From Caulobacter sp. (lineage in GTDB: Bacteria > Pseudomonadota > Alphaproteobacteria > Caulobacterales > Caulobacteraceae), in NCBI GenBank assembly GCA_028291265.1, contig JAQGIK010000124.1:1-40004 (forward strand): a stretch of 40,004 nt of DNA, read 5' to 3'. How positions within the stretch are numbered: the first letter of the stretch is position 1; every line of letters begins with the position of its first letter. Below are positions 26,889 to 34,355 of this stretch, piece after piece. The position numbers were made by a program, and so were the translations under genes. The notes under the pieces are model-generated. The model worked only from the letters and a program-made list of their open reading frames with translations, ran no database searches and was not told the DNA's origin.

Positions 26889-26954
26889 GACTTCAGATCC
26901 GCTTCACGCGCGCCTCAAGCCGACTTCACACAGACTTCAAATCGACTTCAAACG
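26889..26954 (+). repeat. six tandem 11-bp direct repeats, consensus GACTTCAnnnn
   Basis: Units start every 11 bases at 26889, 26900, 26911, 26922, 26933 and 26944: GACTTCA, CGCTTCA, CGCCTCA, GACTTCA, GACTTCA, GACTTCA, each followed by 4 variable bases. A further in-phase CCCTTCA lies at 27010. The 7+4 design with 11-bp phase matches arrays bound by OmpR/PhoB-family response regulators, although GACTTCA is not the known PhoB box. The array ends 118 bases before the deacylase-like ATG. A GTTGA-N6-TCAAC palindrome follows at 26971-26986. The binding protein is unknown. Confidence 0.6.
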
Positions 26955-27072
26955 GGCGCGGGGTCAAGCCGTTGAAATCCCTCAACAACAGTGCGCGCGT
27001 GGGCGCATGCCCTTCAAAGCCCTCGCCGGGCCGCGCAAGGCGCCCCTAGACTGCTCCCGACGGAGAGCTGAG

Positions 27073-28788
27073 ATGAAACGCCTGATCCCCCTTGCCGCCC
27101 TGCTGCTGCTGTCCTGCGCCAGCCCGTCGGCCGAGCCGGCCTACGATCTCGTCGTGCGCGGCGGCATGATCTACGACGGCTCCGGCGGCGCCCCCTACCG
27201 GGGCGACGTCGCCATCCAGGGCGACCGCATCGTCAAGCTCGGCAAGGTCTCCGGACGCGGGACCCGCGAGATCGACGCCGCCGGCAAGGCCGTGGCGCCG
27301 GGCTTCATCAACATGCTGTCCTGGGCCAACGAGAGCCTGATCGCCGACGGCCGCGGCCTCTCCGACCTCAAGCAGGGCGTCACCCTGGAGGTCATGGGCG
27401 AGGGTTCCTCCATGGGCCCCTGGAACAAGGCGATGATCGGCCAGGAGGTCGAACGTCAGGGCGACGTCAAATACCCCATCACCTGGACCACCCTCGGCGG
27501 CTACCTGGAGACGATGGAGAAGAAGGGGATCGGCCCCAACGTCGCCTCGATGATCGGGGCCGAGACGGCCCGCACCTACGTGCTCGGCGAAGGCGACGTC
27601 GATCCCGACCCGCATCAACTGGTCGCCATGCGTGGCCTCGTCGTCCAGGCCATGGAGGAAGGGGCGCTCGGCGTCGGGACCTCGTTGATCTACGCCCCCG
27701 GCGGCTATGCCGAGACCGACGAACTGGTCGCCCTGGCCTCCGAGGCCGGCCGCTGCGGCGGCATCTATGTCAGCCACATGCGCTACGAGAGCGACCGCCT
27801 GCTCGACGGCATCGACGAACTGATCGAGATTTCCCGCCGCTCCGGGGCGCCGGGCGAGATCTGGCACCTGAAGGCGGCCGGCAAGAGCAACTGGAACAAG
27901 CTCGACGCCGCCATCGCCCGCATTGAGGCCGCCCGCGCCTCCGGCCTGCGGATCGGCGCCAACATGTACACCTACACCGCCGGCTCGACCGGCTTCGACG
28001 CCGCCATGCCGCCCTGGGTCCAGGCCGGCGGCCGCGAGGCCTGGATTGCCCGGCTGAAGGAGCCGGCCGCCCGGGCGAAAGTCATCGCCGAGATGCGCGA
28101 TCCGAAAAGCCCATACGAGAACCTCTACCGCCACGCCGGGGCAGAGGGCGCCATCATGGTCGGCTTCCGCACCGAGGCGCTCAAACCCCTCACGGGCCGC
28201 ACCCTGGCCGACTATGCCAAGGAAAAGAGCGTCTCGCCCGAGGACGCCATGATCGACCTGGTCATCGCCGACGGCAGCCGGGTGCAGGTCGTCTACTTCC
28301 TGATGAGCGAGGAGAACGTCAAACGCCAGACGGCCCTGCCGTGGATGAGCTTCGGCTCCGACGCCGCCGCCCTGGCCCCCGAGGGCGTGTTCCTCAAGTC
28401 CTCGACCCACCCCCGCGCCTACGGCAACTTCGTGCGGGTGCTGGGCAAGTACGCCCGCGACGAAAAGAGCCTGACCCTGCCCGACGCCATCCGCCGCCTG
28501 TCGGCCATGCCGGCCCACAACCTCGGCCTCCACGAGCGCGGCCTGCTGAAGGCCGGCTACCACGCCGACGTCGTGGTCTTCGACCCGGCCACGGTCGGCG
28601 ACCACGCCACCTACGACAACCCCCGCCAGTTCGCGACCGGCGTCTCCGAGGTGGTGGTCAACGGCGTCGTCTCCCTGCAGGCCGGCGAACCCACCGGCCG
28701 ACTGGGCGGCCAGTTCGTCCGCGGCCGGGCCTGGACCGGCTGGCATGACGGCGGCTGCCGCAAGTCGGCAAAGGACTGGAGCTGGTAG
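27073..28788 (+). CDS. D-aminoacylase-like amidohydrolase lipoprotein lacking the usual metal-binding HxH
   Basis: 571 residues. MKRLIPLAALLLLSCAS has a lipobox (LLSC), so the protein is predicted to be lipidated and periplasmic. The amidohydrolase barrel begins DLVVRGGMIYDGSGGAP. N-acyl-D-amino-acid deacylases read PGFID-x-H-x-H here, but this protein has APGFINMLSWANESLIADG, and the usual Cys of GNCG is replaced in VMGEGSSMGP. Other sites remain: His in YVSHMRYE (about residue 235), His in IWHLKAAG (about 265), and Asp in SFGSDAAAL (about 430). Either a one-metal or altered chemistry, or loss of activity, is possible. The frame is open upstream, but the signal peptide and GGAGAG site fix the start at 27073. 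Its TAG abuts the convergent antiporter stop. Confidence 0.88.
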   Translation: MKRLIPLAALLLLSCASPSAEPAYDLVVRGGMIYDGSGGAPYRGDVAIQGDRIVKLGKVSGRGTREIDAAGKAVAPGFINMLSWANESLIADGRGLSDLKQGVTLEVMGEGSSMGPWNKAMIGQEVERQGDVKYPITWTTLGGYLETMEKKGIGPNVASMIGAETARTYVLGEGDVDPDPHQLVAMRGLVVQAMEEGALGVGTSLIYAPGGYAETDELVALASEAGRCGGIYVSHMRYESDRLLDGIDELIEISRRSGAPGEIWHLKAAGKSNWNKLDAAIARIEAARASGLRIGANMYTYTAGSTGFDAAMPPWVQAGGREAWIARLKEPAARAKVIAEMRDPKSPYENLYRHAGAEGAIMVGFRTEALKPLTGRTLADYAKEKSVSPEDAMIDLVIADGSRVQVVYFLMSEENVKRQTALPWMSFGSDAAALAPEGVFLKSSTHPRAYGNFVRVLGKYARDEKSLTLPDAIRRLSAMPAHNLGLHERGLLKAGYHADVVVFDPATVGDHATYDNPRQFATGVSEVVVNGVVSLQAGEPTGRLGGQFVRGRAWTGWHDGGCRKSAKDWSW

Positions 28789-30006
28789 CTAGAGGGACCC
28801 CACCCAGACCATGACGATCCAGGCGCTGAAGATCAGGGCGATGACGGCGACGGCGCGGGCGGCGAGGCGTTTCCTCGGGCTGACGATGGCCCGGGCCTCG
28901 CGGATCAGGGCCATGGCCGCCAGGCCGTAGACAAGCATGAACAGGGCCACCGACAGGCCGATGATGAAGTTGAACTGGGTGCTCAAGGCCGGGGAGACGG
29001 TGACAAAGGCGGTCAGGGTCATCAGCAACCCGGTCAGGATCAGGCCCCGGCGCGGGGTGACTTCCGGATCGGCCTCGGAGAGGAATTTCGGCAGGTAGCC
29101 CTTCGCCGCCCCGGCCCGGCCGGTCTCGGCGGTGACCAGGATCCAGCCGCCGAGGGTGCCACAGGCCTTCAGCGCCGCGCAGCCGGCGATGACGGCCCCG
29201 GCGATCGGCCCGGCCAGCCGGGTGACGACATCGGCGAACGGCGCCGACGAGACCTTGAGTTCGGCCGGGGTCATCACCCCCTGCACGGCGACGCAGGCCA
29301 GGATGTAGACCCCCGCCGCCAGGCCGACGCCGAGCAGCGCCGCCCGGGGCAGGTCGCGGGCCGGGTCGCGCACCTTGGCGGCGGCGGCGTTGGCGCTTTC
29401 GAGGCCGAGGAAGGCCCAGAAGACCAGCACCACGGTCGGCGGCAGGGTTTGGATCAGGGGTTTGGCCGAGGGGTTCCAGGCCTGGGTGAAGAGATCGGGA
29501 TTGAAATGCATCAGACCCAGGACCGTCGCCGCCAGCACCGGGATCAGGCCCAGCGCCAGGCTGACCCCGCCAAACCCGGCGACGCCCCGCGCGCCCAGCA
29601 TGTTGAGACCGACGAACAGCCACATGATGACGATCAGGCCAACGAGCGTCATCCCGCCGAGCACCGGAAACAGGCTGGCCAGATAGCCCAGCGCCGCCAG
29701 GGCGATGGCGACGTTGCCAGCCCAGCCGCTGACCCAGTAGGCGGCCCAGGCCACCGGCCCGGTCGCCCTGTGCAGGGCCAGGCGCGGATAGTCGAGCACC
29801 CCGTCGGCCTCGGGCCGCAGCCGGCCGAGGATGGCGAACACCCCGGCAATCGCCAGCGCCCCGCCGGCCGCGACGATCCAGGCCAGCAGGCTGGAGCTGC
29901 CGACGTCGGCCAGCGAGGCGGGCAGCAGGTACAGCCCCGACCCGATCATGTTGCCGGCGACGAGCAGGGCGGCGAGGGCGGGGCCCATTCGGCGTGCGGG
30001 GGTCAT
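28789..30006 (-). CDS. APC-superfamily amino acid/polyamine antiporter (AdiC/PotE-like)
   Basis: 405 residues, 12 membrane segments. Motifs match the basic amino acid/polyamine antiporter family: GNMIGSGLYLLPASLADVG (helix 1 substrate-amine site), VFWAFLGLESANAAAAKVRD (helix 6, the Trp and Glu that correspond to AdiC Trp202 and Glu208), and LGGWILVTAETGRAGAAKGY (helix 8, corresponding to AdiC Trp293 region). It probably exchanges a cationic amino acid for its amine product, or a polyamine, across the inner membrane. The spermidine-type synthesis genes lie about 2.7 kb away, which fits but does not prove polyamine transport. ATG at 30006; convergent with, and abutting, the deacylase-like gene. 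Confidence 0.9.
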   Translation of the reverse strand: MTPARRMGPALAALLVAGNMIGSGLYLLPASLADVGSSSLLAWIVAAGGALAIAGVFAILGRLRPEADGVLDYPRLALHRATGPVAWAAYWVSGWAGNVAIALAALGYLASLFPVLGGMTLVGLIVIMWLFVGLNMLGARGVAGFGGVSLALGLIPVLAATVLGLMHFNPDLFTQAWNPSAKPLIQTLPPTVVLVFWAFLGLESANAAAAKVRDPARDLPRAALLGVGLAAGVYILACVAVQGVMTPAELKVSSAPFADVVTRLAGPIAGAVIAGCAALKACGTLGGWILVTAETGRAGAAKGYLPKFLSEADPEVTPRRGLILTGLLMTLTAFVTVSPALSTQFNFIIGLSVALFMLVYGLAAMALIREARAIVSPRKRLAARAVAVIALIFSAWIVMVWVGSL

Positions 30007-30089
30007 GGCGGGAGTTCGGCATGCACCGGCCCGCCGGTCAATGTCACAGACTGGGCCGACGCCTCGTCTCCATCGAAACGGAGCCACAG

Positions 30090-30473
30090 ATGATCCGCTG
30101 GATCGCCGCAGTTCTCGCCCTGGCCATGGCCGCCAACGGCCTCTTCATGCTGGCCGCCCCGCAGGCCTGGTACGACGCCGTGCCCGGCGTGCCACTGACG
30201 GGCCTGTTCAACCCCCACTTCGTCCGCGACATCGGCATGGCCTATCTGACCGTGGCCGCCGGCCTGGCCTGGTTCGCCTGGCGGCCGGCGCAGGGCTGGC
30301 CCGCCCTCACGCTGGCGGCCGCCTTCCTCGCCCTGCACGCCTCGATCCACGTTGTCGACAGCGCCTGCGGTCCCGGCCCGTTGCAAACCGTCCTGCGCGA
30401 CTTTCCGGGCGTCTACCTGCCGCCGCTGATCGCCGGGACCATCGCCTTTCTCAACCGTCCCAAAGGAGCCTGA
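30090..30473 (+). CDS. Small membrane protein (DoxX-like/DUF4345-like), 127 residues
   Basis: Four hydrophobic segments: IRWIAAVLALAMAANGLFML, IGMAYLTVAAGLAWFAW, PALTLAAAFLALHASIHVVD and YLPPLIAGTIAFL. The pattern NPHFVRDIGMAYL followed by a His-containing helix (HASIHVVD) resembles small DoxX/DUF4345-type proteins. No function is known. It starts the ECF sigma operon: 3 bases separate its stop from the next ATG, and its product may therefore be part of that stress module. An alternative upstream GTG at 29994 would overlap the antiporter start and is less likely. Confidence 0.75.
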   Translation: MIRWIAAVLALAMAANGLFMLAAPQAWYDAVPGVPLTGLFNPHFVRDIGMAYLTVAAGLAWFAWRPAQGWPALTLAAAFLALHASIHVVDSACGPGPLQTVLRDFPGVYLPPLIAGTIAFLNRPKGA

Positions 30474-30476
30474 TCC

Positions 30477-31031
30477 ATGCTCAAGGCCTGGTTCTCCCGC
30501 TACATCTCCCGCTTCGAAAAGCAGTGGGGCTACGACGCCAGCTACATGCGCGACCTCCTGGACGCCGGGACCTGGCGGTTCATGCGCTTCGGCTTTGTCG
30601 CCAGCCTCGGCCACGGCGATGCCGCCCCGCGCGAGGCGCTGGCGGCGGCCGGCATCCTGGCCACCCTGCGCGAGGACTGCGGGCCCTGCACCCAGATCGG
30701 CGTCGACATCGCCGAGACGGGTGGCGTCGACCCGGCCGTGCTGCGGGCCATCCTGGCCGGCGACTGCGTCGGCATGAGCGAGGCCGCCGCCCTCGGCTAC
30801 CGGTTCGCCCGGGCGGTGTTGGACCACGACGGCCCCGCCGCCGACGAGGCTCGCGAGACCATCGAGGCCCTGTGGGGCCAGAAGGCCGTCGTCGACCTGT
30901 CGCTGGCCATCACCGTCGGCCGCATTTATCCGACCGTGAAGTTCGGCCTCGGACATGCGAAAACCTGCTCGCGGGTCACCGTTTCCGGGACGCCCGCGCC
31001 GTTCCATCGCCCCGAGTCCCTCGCCGCATGA
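30477..31031 (+). CDS. Carboxymuconolactone decarboxylase/AhpD-like protein with CGPC motif
   Basis: 184 residues, helical. The CxxC motif Cys68-Gly-Pro-Cys71 in REDCGPCTQIGVDIAE corresponds to the redox CxxC of AhpD-like proteins, and SLAITVGRIYPTVKFGLGH near the end completes the fold. It may act as a peroxidase or disulfide reductase. AAGGAG lies upstream of the ATG. It is directly followed, with a 4-base overlap (ATGA), by an ECF41-type sigma factor; CMD-type proteins are among the known partners ('COE') of that family. It is probably a target or partner of the sigma factor. Confidence 0.85.
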   Translation: MLKAWFSRYISRFEKQWGYDASYMRDLLDAGTWRFMRFGFVASLGHGDAAPREALAAAGILATLREDCGPCTQIGVDIAETGGVDPAVLRAILAGDCVGMSEAAALGYRFARAVLDHDGPAADEARETIEALWGQKAVVDLSLAITVGRIYPTVKFGLGHAKTCSRVTVSGTPAPFHRPESLAA

Positions 31032-31891
31032 GCGATCTCGCCGCCTTCGAAGCTCAACGCCCGCGCCTCAAGCGGCTGGCCTATCGCATGCTCGGTTCGG
31101 TCAGCGAGGCCGAGGATGTGGTGCAGGACGCCTGGCTGCGCTGGGACCGGGCCGGAGACGGCGCGCTCGACCCCGGCGCCTGGCTGGCCCAGACCACCAC
31201 CCGCCTCTGCCTCGACCGGCTCAAGTCGGCCCGCGCCCGGCGTGAGAGCTACGTCGGCCCCTGGCTGCCCGAGCCGCTGATCGAGGAGGAGCCGGTCGAT
31301 CCGCTGGAGCGGGCCGAGGACGTCTCGGTCGCCTTCTTGCTGGCCCTCGAACGCTTGAGCCCGCTGGAGCGGGCGGTGTTCCTGCTGCACGACGTCTTCG
31401 ACCAGGACTACGGCCAGGTGGCCAGGGCGCTCGGCCGCGACGAGGCCGCCTGCCGCCAACTGGCCTCCCGGGCTCGCGGCCATCTGAAGGACGCCCGGCC
31501 GCGCTACAGCGTGCCCCGGGACGAGGCCATGCAGCTGGCCATCGCCTTCATGACCGCCTCGGCCAATCAGGATTTCGACGCCCTCGAAAAGCTGCTGGCC
31601 AAGGACGCCGTGCTGATCACCGACGGCGGCGGCAAGCGCAAAGCCGCCCTGCGTCCGCTGGTCGGCCGCGAGGACGTCATCGCCCTGCTCAAGGGCCTGG
31701 CCTGGCGCGGTCCGTGGATGACCGACATGCAGGCCATGCGCCCGGTGCGGATCAACGGCCTGCCGGGCGTCATCCTGCGCAACGCCGAGGGGGTCATGAC
31801 CATGGCCTTCGAACCCGACGGCGAGGGCCGCCTGGCGGCCATCTACGTCATGCGCAATCCGGAGAAGCTGGGCCACCTTTCGGCAGACTGA
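31028..31891 (+). CDS. ECF41-type RNA polymerase sigma factor with C-terminal SnoaL-like extension
   Basis: 287 residues. Sigma region 2 covers about 5-70 (RLKRLAYRMLGSVSEAEDVV, QDAWLRWDRA), and region 4 about 105-155 (LSPLERAVFLLHDVF, YGQVARALGRDEAACRQLA). The three ECF41 signatures are present: WLPEP at 79-83 in the linker, DGGGK at 199-203, and NPEKL (family NPDKL) at 277-281. In ECF41 factors the SnoaL-like extension acts as a built-in regulator, so no separate anti-sigma gene is expected and none is seen. It overlaps the CMD gene start-to-stop, and its end overlaps the convergent MFS gene by 44 bases. Confidence 0.93.
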   Translation: MSDLAAFEAQRPRLKRLAYRMLGSVSEAEDVVQDAWLRWDRAGDGALDPGAWLAQTTTRLCLDRLKSARARRESYVGPWLPEPLIEEEPVDPLERAEDVSVAFLLALERLSPLERAVFLLHDVFDQDYGQVARALGRDEAACRQLASRARGHLKDARPRYSVPRDEAMQLAIAFMTASANQDFDALEKLLAKDAVLITDGGGKRKAALRPLVGREDVIALLKGLAWRGPWMTDMQAMRPVRINGLPGVILRNAEGVMTMAFEPDGEGRLAAIYVMRNPEKLGHLSAD

Positions 31892-32972
31892 AGTGGGCGC
31901 AGCCCAACGCCGCGAGGGCGAGAACGGGGCTGAGCGCCAGCACCGCCGCCAGGCCGGCCAGGTCCGCGACCGCCACGCCGGCCAAGGGGCCGAGCGCCGC
32001 CGCCAGGAACTGCGCCGCCGGACTGACCGCCCCGGCCCGGCGGCTGGGATCGGCCCCGTGCAGGAAGCCGAACAGGCTGGCGCCGAGCAACAGGGCGGCA
32101 AAGGCCAGCAGGCCGAAGGCGGCCACGAAGACCGGCGCCGGCGGGCGGAAGGCCAACGTCGCGCACGCGAGAAGGAGGCAGATGACGACGAGCGCGAACA
32201 ACTGACGCAGGCTCAGCCGCCCGGCCAGCGACACCGCCGCCATGGCCCCGAGCATCTGGGCCCCGAGCGTGGTCAGCACCACCAGGCCGCTGACCGCCTC
32301 CAGCCCCTGGCCGGCGGCCAGGTCGCGCATCTTGAACCACAGGGCCGAATTGGCCGCGAAGTAGAGGAACAGCGCCGTCAGGCCCAGCAGTCCCCGCCGA
32401 TCCGGACCGCGCCCGCCGGCCCGCGCCAGGTCTTCCATGGCGGGGCCGAGCAGCGGCGCGGCCAGCAGGCAGAGGCCCGACAACCCGGCCGCCAGCGCCA
32501 CCCCGCCTGTGGGACCGAGCGCCGAGGCCAAGCCGGCGGCGAACACCTGCCCGGCCGACTGGATGAGGAAGAAGGCCGCCGCCCAGGGCTCGGGCCGCTG
32601 CCGCCGGGCGATCATCCCGACGGTGATCCAGATCAGCACGCCACCGGCCAGGCCGCTCAGGCCCCGGACCAGAAGGAACTGGCTGTCTCTCGCGACGAGG
32701 GCGCCAAGCCCGGCCAGAATGCAGACCACCGCCCCGCCCGCCGCCCAGCGGTTCAGCCGCTCAGGCTTCAGAAAGAGCGCGCAGACGGCGACGCTGAGCG
32801 CCATGGCCAGCAGCTCGACGATGGCGGTCGGGTGGACCAGGGCGTGCGACAGCCGCCCGGCGTCCGCCAGTTCGCTGAGCAGCAGCGGCTGCAGGCCGGT
32901 GACGATCATCGCCAGCGAGCCGAGCGCCAGGGCGGCGAGGGCAGGGCGGCGATCACTGGCCGGGGCGGTCAT
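31848..32972 (-). CDS. MFS transporter
   Basis: 374 residues, about 12 hydrophobic segments. The first helices include LAALALGSLAMIVTGLQPLL, and the centre has SGLAGGVLIWITVGMIARRQRPEPWA and AAFFLIQSAGQVFAAGLASA. The loop after helix 2 is FLKPERLNRWA, a weak version of the MFS A-motif. The charge pattern between halves (EDLARAGGRGPDRRGLLG) marks the long central loop. Substrate unknown. ATG at 32972 was preferred; a TTG at 33011 would add 13 residues, and neither has a clear ribosome-binding site. It overlaps the sigma factor gene end by 44 bases, and is 46 bases downstream of the secreted-protein gene on the same strand. Confidence 0.82.
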   Translation of the reverse strand: MTAPASDRRPALAALALGSLAMIVTGLQPLLLSELADAGRLSHALVHPTAIVELLAMALSVAVCALFLKPERLNRWAAGGAVVCILAGLGALVARDSQFLLVRGLSGLAGGVLIWITVGMIARRQRPEPWAAAFFLIQSAGQVFAAGLASALGPTGGVALAAGLSGLCLLAAPLLGPAMEDLARAGGRGPDRRGLLGLTALFLYFAANSALWFKMRDLAAGQGLEAVSGLVVLTTLGAQMLGAMAAVSLAGRLSLRQLFALVVICLLLACATLAFRPPAPVFVAAFGLLAFAALLLGASLFGFLHGADPSRRAGAVSPAAQFLAAALGPLAGVAVADLAGLAAVLALSPVLALAALGCAHFSLPKGGPASPDCA

Positions 32973-33018
32973 GGATGCAAGCCTAGCGGCCAAGTCTTCC
33001 CAAGCCGCCAACGCCGGG

Positions 33019-34185
33019 TCAGGGGGCGGGCGGCGCTGTCGCGGCCGGGGCGCCGGGGATTTCCAGGGCGTACAGATAGCTGTCGTTGCCGCAGGGCGCG
33101 GTCGTGCCGTTGACCCAGGCGGCCGGCTTCAGCCGCTCGGCCAGGCCGGGATTGGCGCCCAGCATCCGGCGCGCCGGCTCCAGGTCCATGACCGGCGTGA
33201 AGCGGCCGTCGCCCTTGATGGCGATCGAGCCGGCAAACACCGCCTGACCTTCGGCCACATCGAAGGCCGGCGAGCCGAGGCAGAGGTTAAGGGAGGACTG
33301 GATGTCGATGGCCGAGCGCAGCTTCTCCATCCGCCAGCGCCCGGCCGGCACGCGGAAGACCAGCAGTTCTTCGGTCTTCTTCTCCCAGATGGTGCTGATC
33401 GGCTGGTGGATGGCGATCCGGCTGCCGACCTCGGTGACGGTCCCGTCGCCGACGGTCAGGTGAATGCCGGTGAACTCGATGCCGCCGACCGAGGTCATGC
33501 GGAAGACGATCACCGTCTCGCCGGGGCCGACGTTGGCGATCTCGGCGGCGAGCATCGCCTCGCTGACTTTGCCGGCCTGGACCAGCTTGTAGAGGGCGGG
33601 GCGCGGCACGCGCGGACGGCCGGGGTCGGGCATCTGATCGACGGCGCTGATGCTGAGCGACAGCTTGTCGAGGCCGCCGGGGCGGCCCTCGAACCTGGTG
33701 GCGGCGTGGGTCAGGTCGTTGCCGTAACGCCGCAGGACCGTCCCGTGCGGCTGGTCGGCGCCGACCCAGGGCGCCAGGGCGGCCCGCTGCTGGCCGGTCG
33801 GCAGTTTGGCCAGCGCCGCGCCCTCCTTGCCATCCAGGCCCACGACCTCCCAGCCGCGAACCACCATGCAATTCTCGACGTTGGCGGCGTCGGCGTTGGT
33901 GTTGACGCCCCTGGCGATGCCGCCGACCAGCATCGGCGTCAGCACCGCGTCGACCAGGACATCGCCCGATCCCATGGAATGCGGATCGGTCTGGGCGGCG
34001 CGGGAGGCCTGGACGATGCAGTTCTTTACGGCCGCGTCATGGGCGTCGATGTCGGCGCCCTGCCTGTGGAAATAGGTATAGCCCTTGCTGGCCTGGGTGA
34101 GGTTGGCCTGGGCCAGGACCGGCGTGGCCAGAAGCGACGGAATGAGGGCGGCCAGACCGGCCGCCAGCAACAGAACGCTGCGCAT
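33019..34185 (-). CDS. Secreted protein of unknown function, 388 residues
   Basis: Signal peptide MRSVLLLAAGLAALIPSLLA with a cleavage site near TPVLAQA, so the mature protein is periplasmic or exported. The rest is soluble: an N-terminal part with YTYFHRQGADIDAHDAAVKN, two cysteines in this half (KNCIVQA, VENCMVV) that may form a disulfide, a middle β-rich part (VIVFRMTSVGGIEFTGIHLT), and a Pro/Ala-rich tail (APAATAPPAP). No family was recognised. ATG at 34185 has GGGGGAT upstream. It could be co-transcribed with the MFS gene; the NadM/Nudix gene is divergent. Confidence 0.75.
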   Translation of the reverse strand: MRSVLLLAAGLAALIPSLLATPVLAQANLTQASKGYTYFHRQGADIDAHDAAVKNCIVQASRAAQTDPHSMGSGDVLVDAVLTPMLVGGIARGVNTNADAANVENCMVVRGWEVVGLDGKEGAALAKLPTGQQRAALAPWVGADQPHGTVLRRYGNDLTHAATRFEGRPGGLDKLSLSISAVDQMPDPGRPRVPRPALYKLVQAGKVSEAMLAAEIANVGPGETVIVFRMTSVGGIEFTGIHLTVGDGTVTEVGSRIAIHQPISTIWEKKTEELLVFRVPAGRWRMEKLRSAIDIQSSLNLCLGSPAFDVAEGQAVFAGSIAIKGDGRFTPVMDLEPARRMLGANPGLAERLKPAAWVNGTTAPCGNDSYLYALEIPGAPAATAPPAP

Positions 34186-34277
34186 ATTGGAAATCCCCCG
34201 AAACAGGTGGGGAAGATAGGGCGAGCCAGCCCCACGCCGCAACCGGGCCGCCCGCGACAATTTTCGCCCGGCATCCA

Positions 34278-34306
34278 TTGTTCGTTCACCGAACCGGGTC
34301 TAGCCT
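34278..34306 (+). promoter_or_regulatory. possible promoter of the NAD-salvage genes
   Basis: TTGTTC (34278-34283) and TAGCCT (34301-34306) are 17 bases apart, 50 bases before the NadM/Nudix ATG. GTTC-ACC-GAAC forms a short inverted repeat between the boxes, and a GTCCGG/CCGGAC stem follows at 34313-34329. A repressor site is possible; none is identified. Confidence 0.35.
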
Positions 34307-34355
34307 TCGTCCGTCCGGGGAGACCGGACATCCACATCAGCGCTGAGGGAGCCTC

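Noticed and set aside
26889..26954. CRISPR array
   Set aside because: The units are only 11 bp with 4-base variable parts and no spacers of 30 bp or so, and no cas genes are present.
26866..27072. N-terminal extension of the deacylase-like gene from ATG 26866
   Set aside because: The lipoprotein signal peptide begins at the internal ATG 27073 behind GGAGAG, and the extension crosses the 11-bp repeat array.
29994..30089. Upstream GTG start for the small membrane protein
   Set aside because: It would overlap the start of the divergent antiporter gene and places a non-hydrophobic 32-residue stretch before the first membrane helix; ATG 30090 fits better.
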